Position numbers and translations under genes: made by a program | Shown here: piece after piece, positions 35,249-43,388 of the stretch | Numbering within the stretch: the stretch's first letter is position 1 | Layout: the number at the start of each line of letters is the position of its first letter | The notes under the pieces: model-generated | The model's database searches: none | What the model was told of the DNA's origin: nothing | What the model saw: only the letters and a program-made list of their open reading frames with translations | Origin: Granulicella sibirica | GTDB lineage: Bacteria; Acidobacteriota; Terriglobia; Terriglobales; Acidobacteriaceae | NCBI RefSeq assembly: GCF_004115155.1 | Contig: NZ_RDSM01000001.1 | Span: 1,364,001-1,428,000, forward strand | DNA length: 64,000 bases | Direction of reading: 5' to 3'

Positions 35249-35959
35249 GTGCAGAATTACTTCAATTATTTTACCGAGATCGAAGAGCGCTTTCAGCAGA
35301 GACGAGGATCGCTGCTCATGTTATCGACGCTGGACTGGGCGCTGATCGAGACGTGGCGGGAAGGCGGGCTGCCGCTCGAGGCGGTGCTGCGCGGGATCGA
35401 CAATGCGTTTGATAAGCAAGATGCGAAGAAGCAGCGGGCGGGTGGGAAGGTTCGGAAGGTGAATGGGCTGGCGTGGTGCTCGCAGGCGGTGATGGAGGCG
35501 GTCGAGAAGGCGCAGGAAGCAGCGACGGGTGCGCTTGTGGAAGGGGCGGTCGAGGCGGCGGAGAGCGGGTTCGAGAGCGGGCGGGTGGCGGCTTACCTGA
35601 TTGGGAATGCGGGGAAGCTTGAGAATGCGGCGCTTCCCGGAGTTGCGGCGGGCGTCGGGGTGGAGTGCGGGACTCGGCTGCGGCAGATTGCTTCCGGGGT
35701 GAGTGCGGCGGGATCGCTGGAGGAGATCGATCGTAAGCTCAACGTGCTCGAAGAAAAGCTCTTTGGGGCGTTGCATATGAGCGCACCGGAGGAGGATCTG
35801 GTGCGTCTGCGGGAGCAATCGGCGCGTGAGCTTGCGCCCTATCGGAGCAAGATGCAGGCGGTGCAGATCAAGCAGGTTCAGCAGCAATTTCTGCAGAAGC
35901 GGCTGTTCGAGGCGTATGGGCTGCCGCGCTTGAGCCTCTTCTATATGAGCCATTTATGA
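35249..35959 (+). CDS. Protein of unknown function between coaX and the RNA methyltransferase
   Basis: I do not recognise a family. The protein (236 residues, GTG start at 35249) is highly helical and charged. The N-terminal part (FNYFTEIEERFQQRRGSLLMLSTLDWALIETWREGGLPLEAVLRGIDNAFDKQ) reads like a compact helical domain, followed by a basic segment (KKQRAGGKVRKVNGLAWCS), an Ala/Glu-rich middle and a C-terminal helical region with MQAVQIKQVQQQFLQKRL. There is no signal peptide or membrane helix. Its stop overlaps the next ATG (ATGA, 35956-35959), so translation is coupled to the 23S rRNA methyltransferase. Position suggests an RNA- or ribosome-linked task, but this is only context. Confidence 0.7.
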   Translation: MQNYFNYFTEIEERFQQRRGSLLMLSTLDWALIETWREGGLPLEAVLRGIDNAFDKQDAKKQRAGGKVRKVNGLAWCSQAVMEAVEKAQEAATGALVEGAVEAAESGFESGRVAAYLIGNAGKLENAALPGVAAGVGVECGTRLRQIASGVSAAGSLEEIDRKLNVLEEKLFGALHMSAPEEDLVRLREQSARELAPYRSKMQAVQIKQVQQQFLQKRLFEAYGLPRLSLFYMSHL

Positions 35960-37218
35960 CAGTGAGGATCGAACGGCCTGAGTACGGAGGGACGTTTGTT
36001 GGTTTGGACGAGGCGGGAGCAGGGCATTCGGCTCGCTTCGTGTTGCCGGGCGAGTTGGTTGAGCTTCCTTCGCTGCGGGTTCTCGAGGCCTCCGGGGAGC
36101 GGGTGGCGCCGCGGTGCCGGCACTTTGGGGTGTGCGGTGGGTGCGATTATCAGCACTCCTCGGACGCGGAGCAGATACGGATCAAGAAGGAGATTCTGCT
36201 GGAGACGCTTCAGGCTGCCGGGCTCACCGGGCTTCCGGATGTGGTGGTGCATGCGGGAGAGCCATGGGAGTATCGGAACCGGGTAAGGTTTCGGGTGGAA
36301 GCGGTCGATGGGGCATTTCACGCCGGGTATAACCGGCGCGGTGGACGGGAGTTTCTGCCGATCGCCGAATGCCCGATCTCCTCACGGCTCCTTCTGCGGG
36401 CGGCAGAGGCGCTACTGAAGCTGGCCGACGGGAAGGAGCCTGGGCGGCGCTGGCTCGCTTCAACCGCTGAGGTTGAGTTTTTTGCCTCGAACGACGAGAA
36501 GACGCTGCAGATGACGGTGCTGACACGGGACGGGCGGATCGAGGGATTCGCGGAGTTTTGTGGGGCGCTGGCGGCGATGGTGCCTGAGTTGGTTGGGGCT
36601 GGGGTGCTGGCGGCTTCGGCGGGATATGGGGCGAAAGAACGGGCTACCTGGGGGACGGGTGGACTGGTGCAGGAGGTGAGGGACCGGCGGTACTGGGTGT
36701 CGCGTGGTGGATTCTTTCAGGTAAACCGCGTCCTCGTTGAGGAGATGGTAGAGCTGGTGACGGCGGGGCGGCGGGGAGCGCTGGCCTGGGATCTGTATGC
36801 GGGCGTGGGGCTGTTTTCGCGTGTGCTGGCGGGTAGCTTCGAGTTGGTCGTTGGGGTGGAAGTGGGGGAGCCGGCTGCCTCGGATCTGGCACGGGCACCG
36901 AAGAAAACCGAGCACTTACAGGCTGTGACGATGGAAACGGTCGCGTTTTTGCGGGCGGCGGCGGTGCAGCGGGAGAGGCCGGATCTGATCGTGATGGACC
37001 CTCCGCGGGCTGGCATCGGGGCTGAGGTTTGTGGGCTTCTGGAGCGGATCGGGGCGGCAGAGATCGTCTATGTTTCGTGTGATGTGGTCACTTTGGCTCG
37101 GGATTTGTTTTTGCTGGTAGACTCCGGCTACCGGGTTGCGGAAGTCCATTTGATTGATATGTTTCCGCAGACGTTTCACCTGGAGACGGTGGTTTTTCTG
37201 TCGAAAACGATGGTCTGA
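35956..37218 (+). CDS. 23S rRNA (uracil-5-)-methyltransferase, RlmD/TrmA family
   Basis: The enzyme (420 residues) adds a methyl group to C5 of a uracil in RNA using SAM. A short N-terminal TRAM-like part is followed by an iron-sulfur cluster motif (CRHFGVCGGCDYQ plus the Cys of AECPISSR), the SAM-binding LAWDLYAGVGLFSRVLAGSF, the MDPPRAGIG motif and the nucleophilic Cys in IVYVSCDVVTLARDLFLL. RlmD (U1939 of 23S rRNA) and RlmCD are the best matches, but the exact uridine cannot be assigned from sequence. It is translationally coupled to the unknown gene before it and precedes comEC by about 20 bp. Confidence 0.9.
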   Translation: MTVRIERPEYGGTFVGLDEAGAGHSARFVLPGELVELPSLRVLEASGERVAPRCRHFGVCGGCDYQHSSDAEQIRIKKEILLETLQAAGLTGLPDVVVHAGEPWEYRNRVRFRVEAVDGAFHAGYNRRGGREFLPIAECPISSRLLLRAAEALLKLADGKEPGRRWLASTAEVEFFASNDEKTLQMTVLTRDGRIEGFAEFCGALAAMVPELVGAGVLAASAGYGAKERATWGTGGLVQEVRDRRYWVSRGGFFQVNRVLVEEMVELVTAGRRGALAWDLYAGVGLFSRVLAGSFELVVGVEVGEPAASDLARAPKKTEHLQAVTMETVAFLRAAAVQRERPDLIVMDPPRAGIGAEVCGLLERIGAAEIVYVSCDVVTLARDLFLLVDSGYRVAEVHLIDMFPQTFHLETVVFLSKTMV

Positions 37219-37239
37219 ACGTGGGCCAATGTGTGGCTG

Positions 37240-39996
37240 ATGCGGTTTCCTGCACGCTTCATCGGAGAGCCGGCCGCTTCCCCTGATCCCAGACTCTGGG
37301 CCAGGAATGGGTCGCGTCTTGAGCCGCTCAGCTTTCGCCGGACTCCGCTGCTTTGGGCGGCTTTGTGGTTCTGCGTGGGGATCGGGGCTGAGCGGCTTGG
37401 ATGGGTTCCGGCTGTGGTTTGGGTAATGGCGGTCCTGCTGCTAGCGGGGATGAGCGGGGCGGCGATACGGACGCCTTGGGTCGGGCTGGTTCCTGTGGCG
37501 GGGCTCTGGGTGGTGGCGGGGTTGGGGTGCGGGGAGATGCAGCCGGGAGCGGCGACGCAGGCGGAGTTGCGTGGGTTCGCGGATGGGCTTAGCCGGACGG
37601 TGCAGGGACGGGTGATGCGGGTGCGGGTGCTTCCTCCGCAGGCTCGGCAGGACGTAGATGTGGATGGCTATGAGGAGACGGAGGGGGATGCGGGGCTGTC
37701 GGTCGACCTGGGGGTGGAGGCGGTCGAGGAGGTGACGCCGGATGCGTCGCGGATGGTTCCGGTGACGGGCGGGGTAAGAGTCACGGTGATCGCGGAACCT
37801 GGGGTGGCGATGCCGGAGTTGCGGTGCGGGGATGTGGTTGACGTGGCGATGCGGCTCAAGGTGCCAGAGCGGTTTCGGGATCCGGGGGCTTGGCAGTACG
37901 GGGATTACCTGCTGGATCAGGGGATCGGGGTTCATGCCTCCGTGCGGGCGGGGAAGCTTGCGGCTGAGACCGCCCGAGGTGCGGGGAAGGCCTGGGATCT
38001 GCGGTGCCGGGTGTACGCGGCGCAGGCGTGGGCTTCGGGGAGGATGTTGGCATTTGCCCGGTCGGGGGCGAACCGGGCTCTGCCGGAAGGGTCGCGGCTT
38101 ACGGCGGAGGATGCGGGGACGCTGAACGCGATGCTCTTTGGGGATCGGTTGGGGCTGAATAGGGAGATGCGCAAAGGGTTCGAGCGAACGGGATCGTTTC
38201 ATCTGTTCGTGGTTTCGGGGATGCATGTCGGGTTGATCGCGCTCGGGATCTTCTGGGTTTCGCGGCGGACGCGGCTTCCGATGTGGGCGGGGACCTTCGT
38301 CACGATCGGGCTGACGACGGGGTATGCGGCGCTCACAGGGCTTGGGATTCCGGTGCAGCGGGCTTTGGGGATGGCTTCGATCTTTCTGATCGCGCGGCTT
38401 CTGGACCGGCACCACAACACGCTCAATGCGCTCGGGGCGGCGGTGCTGGGTGCGCTGGCGTGGTCGCCATCCAGCTTGTTCGAGGCGAGCTTTCAGATGA
38501 CGTTTCTGGCGATTGTGGGGGTGGCGGGGATTGCGATTCCGCTTGGCGAGAGGACGATTCTGCCGTATGCGCGGGCGGCGAGACGGATCGAGGAGGTTTG
38601 GCGGGATGTGCGGTTTGAGCCGAGGCTGGCACAGTTCCGGGTGATGCTGCGGATGTTTGGCGAGGCTTTAGGGCGGCTGCTTGGGCGGTGGGCGATGGGC
38701 TTGCCTGCCCGGGGTATGCGGGTGGTGCTTTGGGTTGCGGAGCTTTGCCTTGTAGCCCTGGTGACAGAGGCGGTGATGGCTCTACCGATGGCGCTTTATT
38801 TTCACCGAGTGGCTCTGCTTGCTCTGCCGGTGAACCTGCTGACGGTTCCAGTGATCGCATTTCTGGTTCCGGCGGCGATGGCTACGTTTTGTGGAAGCTT
38901 GCTGAGTCCCTGGGTTGCGGTGCTTCCGGGGACTGTCACGGCGGTTCTGCTGCATGCAGTGGCTGGGACGGTGGGACACATCGCGCGGCTGACGGCTGCG
39001 GATGTCCGGGTCCCGGGACCGGCAAGTTGGGTGTGTGGAGTGGTTGTGGCAGGCCTTGGGTTCTGCTGCTGGGCATCGAGGCAAAGGCGAGCGGTTTGGG
39101 GATGGCTGACCGTGGCGACGCTGCCCCTGCTGGTCGGGCTTGCGCTTCTGCCAGCGACGCCGAGCGTGATTCCGGGGATGCTTGAGGTTACGGCGATCGA
39201 CGTGGGACAGGGGGATTCGATTCTTGTCGTTGGGCCGAACGGCAGGGCGATGCTTGTGGATGCTGGTGGGCCGGTCGGTGGTGTGGGGCTTCGAAGTGGC
39301 TCTGCGGATACGGGCTTCGACGTCGGCGAGGAGGTGGTTGCGCCTTATCTTTGGTCACGTGAGCTGAGAAGACTTGACGTTCTGGCGTTGACGCATGAGC
39401 ATAGCGACCATATGGGAGGAATGCCTGCGATCCTGCGAAGCTTCCGGCCGCGCGAGCTTTGGGTGGGGGTGGATGTTCCCTCCCAGGCTTACGGGGCAAT
39501 GCTTGCGGAGGCTTCCGCGCTTGGCGTCAGGATTCGGCACCTTCGGGCTGGCGATGCGCTCCCTTGGGATGGGGTCGATGTTTCGGTGCTTGGGCCGGAG
39601 GCGGAGTACCGGAATGCCGGTGCTCCGAAGAATGACGACTCGCTGGTGATGCGGCTGCAGTTTGGGAAAGCCTCGGTTCTGCTTGAGGGCGACGCGGAGC
39701 GGCCGGAGGAGGCGACGATGCTGGCGCACGATCGAGTTGGGCCGGTGACGCTGCTGAAAGTTGGGCATCACGGGAGCGCGACGAGTTCGACGGAGGGGTT
39801 TCTGGCGGCGGTAAGCCCACGGGATGCGGTGATCTCGGTTGGGCGCGGAAATACCTTCGGGCATCCGCGAGGCGAGGTGATTACGCGGCTTGCCGGGCGA
39901 GGTGTGAAGCTCTACCGGACGGATATGTTTGGGATGACTACCTTTCTGCTGGGCAGGGATGGTGGAATCCGAGAGGTTGTTGGAACGTCAAATTAG
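37240..39996 (+). CDS. comEC: ComEC/Rec2-family DNA uptake protein
   Basis: The protein (918 residues from the ATG at 37240; a GTG three codons earlier is possible) is a polytopic membrane protein expected to form the inner-membrane channel for single-stranded DNA in natural transformation. An N-terminal DUF4131 region with hydrophobic helices (LLWAALWFCVGIGAERL, AVVWVMAVLLLAG) is followed by the Competence domain (GDRLGLNREMRKGFERTGSFHLFVVSGMHVGLIALG and many helices) and a C-terminal metallo-beta-lactamase domain (IDVGQGDSILVVGPNGRAMLVDAGG, LALTHEHSDHMGG, LKVGHHGSATSST). All three parts are intact. No other competence gene is seen in the window. Confidence 0.93.
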   Translation: MRFPARFIGEPAASPDPRLWARNGSRLEPLSFRRTPLLWAALWFCVGIGAERLGWVPAVVWVMAVLLLAGMSGAAIRTPWVGLVPVAGLWVVAGLGCGEMQPGAATQAELRGFADGLSRTVQGRVMRVRVLPPQARQDVDVDGYEETEGDAGLSVDLGVEAVEEVTPDASRMVPVTGGVRVTVIAEPGVAMPELRCGDVVDVAMRLKVPERFRDPGAWQYGDYLLDQGIGVHASVRAGKLAAETARGAGKAWDLRCRVYAAQAWASGRMLAFARSGANRALPEGSRLTAEDAGTLNAMLFGDRLGLNREMRKGFERTGSFHLFVVSGMHVGLIALGIFWVSRRTRLPMWAGTFVTIGLTTGYAALTGLGIPVQRALGMASIFLIARLLDRHHNTLNALGAAVLGALAWSPSSLFEASFQMTFLAIVGVAGIAIPLGERTILPYARAARRIEEVWRDVRFEPRLAQFRVMLRMFGEALGRLLGRWAMGLPARGMRVVLWVAELCLVALVTEAVMALPMALYFHRVALLALPVNLLTVPVIAFLVPAAMATFCGSLLSPWVAVLPGTVTAVLLHAVAGTVGHIARLTAADVRVPGPASWVCGVVVAGLGFCCWASRQRRAVWGWLTVATLPLLVGLALLPATPSVIPGMLEVTAIDVGQGDSILVVGPNGRAMLVDAGGPVGGVGLRSGSADTGFDVGEEVVAPYLWSRELRRLDVLALTHEHSDHMGGMPAILRSFRPRELWVGVDVPSQAYGAMLAEASALGVRIRHLRAGDALPWDGVDVSVLGPEAEYRNAGAPKNDDSLVMRLQFGKASVLLEGDAERPEEATMLAHDRVGPVTLLKVGHHGSATSSTEGFLAAVSPRDAVISVGRGNTFGHPRGEVITRLAGRGVKLYRTDMFGMTTFLLGRDGGIREVVGTSN

Positions 39997-40027
39997 TGTT
40001 GTCGGGCTTTTACCAGGGAGCGTGACT

Positions 40028-40303
40028 ATGGACGTGCAGGAATCGAGCGAAGAGAAACCAGTGATGTCGCCGGCGGAACAGCAGGAAGAGGCACGGCTGC
40101 TGCGGCGCATGCAGATGATGATGAGCATGGTGATGCAGACGATCGCGCAGGATGGGTCTCTGACGGTCGACGAAGCCTCGCAGATGGTAGCCGATACCAA
40201 GACCGCCGCGTTGGCGATGTTTCCGGGAAAGGAACTCGCCTACGAACTGATCTGGAGGCCGAGGTTCCAGAGGCTGATGCGGGAGCGGTTTCGGTTGATG
40301 TAA
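40028..40303 (+). CDS. Small helical protein of unknown function after comEC
   Basis: The ATG at 40028 has GGGAG eight bases upstream (40015-40019) and gives 91 residues; the frame is open into the 3' end of comEC but that extension is unlikely to be used. The protein is acidic at the N-terminus and contains a Met-rich helix (RMQMMMSMVMQTIAQDG), then DEASQMVADTKTAALAMFPGKE and a basic C-terminal end. There is no signal or membrane helix. Unknown family; an acidobacterial conserved small protein is my guess from its clean start and its place in the run. Confidence 0.65.
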   Translation: MDVQESSEEKPVMSPAEQQEEARLLRRMQMMMSMVMQTIAQDGSLTVDEASQMVADTKTAALAMFPGKELAYELIWRPRFQRLMRERFRLM

Positions 40304-40324
40304 CGATAGACCGATAGGCCAGCC

Positions 40325-41653
40325 TCAGGTGAGCTTCGGCTGGCTGACGAGGAGCTTCCAGTCGCTGACGCTCTGGGCTGCGTAGAGGGCAGCGAACTCG
40401 AGGATGGCCGCAGTGAAGCGCTTGCCACCGCCGATGTATCCGGCGATGATGCGGGCGTCCCCGGCGCGTGCGTGACCACGGGCCAGTATCTCTCCGCAGA
40501 CTGCGGCGTATTGGGAGAGGTCGGAGGCCTTCAGGCCGGTGATGTCGACGGAGGCCTTGTGGTCGTTGAGCTGGCGGACGAGGTAGTCGCGTCCGTCGAG
40601 GGTGGTCCAGCCGAGGAGCGGGTCCGACTGGAACTGCATGGCCTGCTGGCCTTCGGCGGTGCGCTGGCCCTGATTCTCGCGAAGCTCGGTGTGTTTGCGA
40701 AGGTATTCAGCATAGACGGAGGCCGCCTCCTGCTTGATCTGCAGAAAGAGTGGGTCGCCGGGGCCGTTGCCGGCCATGTAGATGACGTAATCGCGGAGGC
40801 CTACGGAGCCTGTGCCGACGACCTTGAAGGCGATGTCCACGGGCGTGAACTGGCCGAAGAAGTGTTGCCGCGCCGGGATGAGGGACTGTCGAAAGCCGAT
40901 GAGCGAGGCGAGCACAGCCTGCGCCTCATTGCCCGTGACGCGGCGCAGAAGAGGAGGCTGGGAGCGGAACCGGCGCTTGGTCTTGTAGGGCTCGGTGAGG
41001 CGCTCGAGGGTGTGGACCGGCGTGGCGCGCTGAGCGTTGAGCAGAATCTTTGAGATAGGTGCGATGGACCCGAGGCGGTGGACCTGGTAGCGCGCGACCT
41101 CGAGGATGGGCATGCCGGCGAGCTGACGCATGAGATCGCAGTAGGACGTGAGGAAGACGGCGGCGGCGGCGTTGCACGCGGTTTTGCGAACGCCGGCGTC
41201 GTTGCCGGCGAGGAGCATGCTGGTGGCCATGCGCTTGATGTCCCACTCGAAGGGTCCGCGAACGGTTTCGTCGAAGTCGTTGATGTCGAAGACGAGGCGG
41301 CCGTCGGGTCCGCTATATGCCCCGAGATTCTGGACGTGGGCGTCGCCGCAAAGCTGCGTGATGACGCCGGTGTTGGCGGAGAGCGAGAGGTCATACGCCA
41401 TGACGGGGGCCGCGCCGCGAAAGAAGCCGAAGGGCGATGCCGACATGCGCTGATACTTGAGCGGCATGAGCTCGGGAAGGCGTTCCCCTTCGGCGCTCTT
41501 GAGGATTTGAAGCGGGTCGCGGGTGCGGAGGGAAGGATCCCACTTGGCCAGCTCGGTGCGAGGGTAGGTCTTACGGAACCCTACACCGATGGTGAAACCA
41601 TCAGGCTTAGTCGTGCTTGTGGTGTTTGTCGTGCGCGTCTTTCGCGTGGTCAT
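40325..41653 (-). CDS. DUF2252 family protein, long form
   Basis: The protein (442 residues) is a complete DUF2252 member. Conserved motifs are FGFFRGAAPVMAYDL, QLCGDAHVQNLGAY (G-D-x-H-x-x-N), LVFDINDFDETVRGPFEWDIKRMATS, KVVGTGSVGLRDYVIYMAG and ILARGHARAGDARIIAGYIG. It resembles kinase-like phosphotransferases, but no activity is known. The N-terminus is rich in Thr and Lys (TTRKTRTTNTTSTTK). It differs from the 399-residue member at 31.0-32.2 kb, so the pair is ancient rather than a recent copy. It is convergent with the small gene after comEC. Confidence 0.88.
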   Translation of the reverse strand: MTTRKTRTTNTTSTTKPDGFTIGVGFRKTYPRTELAKWDPSLRTRDPLQILKSAEGERLPELMPLKYQRMSASPFGFFRGAAPVMAYDLSLSANTGVITQLCGDAHVQNLGAYSGPDGRLVFDINDFDETVRGPFEWDIKRMATSMLLAGNDAGVRKTACNAAAAVFLTSYCDLMRQLAGMPILEVARYQVHRLGSIAPISKILLNAQRATPVHTLERLTEPYKTKRRFRSQPPLLRRVTGNEAQAVLASLIGFRQSLIPARQHFFGQFTPVDIAFKVVGTGSVGLRDYVIYMAGNGPGDPLFLQIKQEAASVYAEYLRKHTELRENQGQRTAEGQQAMQFQSDPLLGWTTLDGRDYLVRQLNDHKASVDITGLKASDLSQYAAVCGEILARGHARAGDARIIAGYIGGGKRFTAAILEFAALYAAQSVSDWKLLVSQPKLT

Positions 41654-41685
41654 CGTGTGGGAAGTCTACGCCATGGAGATGACGG

Positions 41686-42588
41686 TCAGGGATGGATTGC
41701 AGCCTCGTAGATGGCCTTGGCGATGCTCGCGATGGTAGCGTCGCGGGTCTTGTCGTCATCGGTGGAGTTGGTGAGGAAGACGGCGAGGGCAAGAGTGCGG
41801 CCGTCGGGCAGAGTGATGAGAGCAACGTCGTTGGTGGCGTAAGTGAGGCCGAGGATGGTCTGCGAGGTTCCGCCCTTGTGGCGCACGACCGTGCCCGGCG
41901 GGACACCATCCCGAATGCGGTGGGGCGCCATGGGAGAGGTCTCCATGAGGCCGAAAAGAAGCTGGGTATCGGCGGGGGTAAGCGGGGAGGCGTCGGCGAG
42001 AAGGCGCAGGAGTTGGACGGCGGCGCTGGGGCTGATCCAGTTGTGGAACTGGTTCTGGGCGTCGAGGTAGAGGCCGTGCTCTCCGTCGACGATGTGGAAG
42101 TCCTTGATACCCAGCGAGGTGATGTAAGCCTGCACGACCTGCGGGCCGCCGATGACGCGGAGGAGGATGTCGGCGGCTACGTTGTCGGAGAGGTTGACCG
42201 CGAGGCGGAAGAGTTCGCGGAGGGAGACATCGACGTTGGGGGCGGGGTGCTCATCCTGGAGCGGACTATAGCCGGATGGGATGCGATCGGCCGGGAGGAA
42301 GCGGACCTGCTGGTCAAGGGATAGCTTGCTCTGCTCGACGAAGTGAAGGACGGTGACGGCAAGGGGGAGCTTGAAGACGGACTGCATGGGTGGATGCGAG
42401 TCGGCGTTGAGGCTGCAATCGAGCTGCGCGTTGGGCAGGGCGCAGGCGACGGCGACGGTTGAGTCGGAATCCGCAGCAATCGTGGCGATGGCCTGTTTCA
42501 GAGGCGGTGGGGGTTGCGTCTTCTTCGTGGTCTGGGCGTGCACGGGAAGGACGAACGCAAGGGCCAGGGAAGCAAGCGGGAGACGCAT
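41686..42588 (-). CDS. bla: Class A beta-lactamase (subclass A2-like)
   Basis: The protein (300 residues) has a signal peptide (MRLPLASLALAFVLPVHA) and the serine beta-lactamase motifs: MQSVFKLPLA with Ser70 and Lys73 (protein numbering happens to match Ambler here), NLSDNVAAD (SDN loop, 134-136), a Glu-containing omega loop (DGEHGLYLDAQNQFHNWISPSAA, Glu170) and HKGGTSQT in place of the usual KTG/KSG. The NWISPSA after the omega loop is like the A2 enzymes (PER, CepA, CfxA types). It would hydrolyse penicillins or cephalosporins in the periplasm, but activity is not proven. No ampR-like or mobile element is nearby, so it looks resident. Confidence 0.88.
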   Translation of the reverse strand: MRLPLASLALAFVLPVHAQTTKKTQPPPPLKQAIATIAADSDSTVAVACALPNAQLDCSLNADSHPPMQSVFKLPLAVTVLHFVEQSKLSLDQQVRFLPADRIPSGYSPLQDEHPAPNVDVSLRELFRLAVNLSDNVAADILLRVIGGPQVVQAYITSLGIKDFHIVDGEHGLYLDAQNQFHNWISPSAAVQLLRLLADASPLTPADTQLLFGLMETSPMAPHRIRDGVPPGTVVRHKGGTSQTILGLTYATNDVALITLPDGRTLALAVFLTNSTDDDKTRDATIASIAKAIYEAAIHP

Positions 42589-42689
42589 AACGCCAGAGTA
42601 GCGGAAGCGGGGACGCCCGGAGCGTTGGGATTACCAGATTTTTGCGGGATGTGATTGAAACTACAGCGCGGCTCGCAGGCCGATGAACA

Positions 42690-43118
42690 CTAACGCTTCC
42701 ACTTGGCGATAGTGACCGTGGTGCCCTCGTCGGGCGCGGAGACGATATGGAACTCATCGACGAGGCGGCTTGTTCCTCCGAGACCGAGGCCCATGGCTCC
42801 GCTCGTAGTGAAACCGTCTTTCATGGCGAGGTGAACGTCTTCGATGCCGGGTCCGCGATCAGAAAAGGTGAGCCGAACGCCGGAGGGCTTTTCGTAGATG
42901 GTATCGATCGCCACTTCGCCTTCGCGGCCGTAGGTCAAGGTGTTGCGACCGATTTCCACGGAGGCAGTGACGAGCTTGGTCAATTCGACAAGGCCGAGAC
43001 CGGCCTCGAGCGCGGCGGTACGGACGGCGGCACGCAGCAGAACGATGTCGTCAGCGGTGCGGATGGGAAGAATCTTCGCCGCAGTCGAGCCCTCGAACTC
43101 CGGGCTTAGAGGGAGCAT
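42690..43118 (-). CDS. RsbT-like serine kinase / anti-sigma regulatory ATPase
   Basis: The protein (142 residues) has the GHKL ATPase fold of RsbT and related switch kinases: ILPIRTADDIVLLRAAVRTAALEAGLGLVELTKLVTASVEIGRNTLTYG (N-box), FSDRGPGIEDVHLAM (G1 box) and SGAMGLGLGGTSRLVDEF (G2 box). RsbT proteins phosphorylate RsbS in the stressosome and then turn on RsbU phosphatase; here neither partner is nearby, so the target is unknown. A good GGAGG lies at 43128-43132 (reverse strand), directly beside a 7-bp inverted repeat (43132-43138 with 43156-43162), which could affect translation. The 270 bases upstream to the aminopeptidase stop hold no gene. Confidence 0.86.
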   Translation of the reverse strand: MLPLSPEFEGSTAAKILPIRTADDIVLLRAAVRTAALEAGLGLVELTKLVTASVEIGRNTLTYGREGEVAIDTIYEKPSGVRLTFSDRGPGIEDVHLAMKDGFTTSGAMGLGLGGTSRLVDEFHIVSAPDEGTTVTIAKWKR

Positions 43119-43388
43119 CGTCCTGATCCTCCGCCCGGCCCGCTGCGCTCGGATACCGGGCGAGGGGAAACAGGGTCATGGCAGAGGATCTCTGTGCCGT
43201 GCTCGTTCAATGCAACGATGCGCTGGAAAGACGCGCAGGAACGTATGAGTTCTTGCAGGTGCAAAGATAGCAAGCGAGCAGCCCTTTATGGGAACGATAA
43301 CTTCGTGTTACTAAAGTGTACCAAACGAGGTCGCCTTTCACAGGAAACCCCGTATGGAGCCGAAGGCGGGTGGGGCCGGGCCGGTGGG

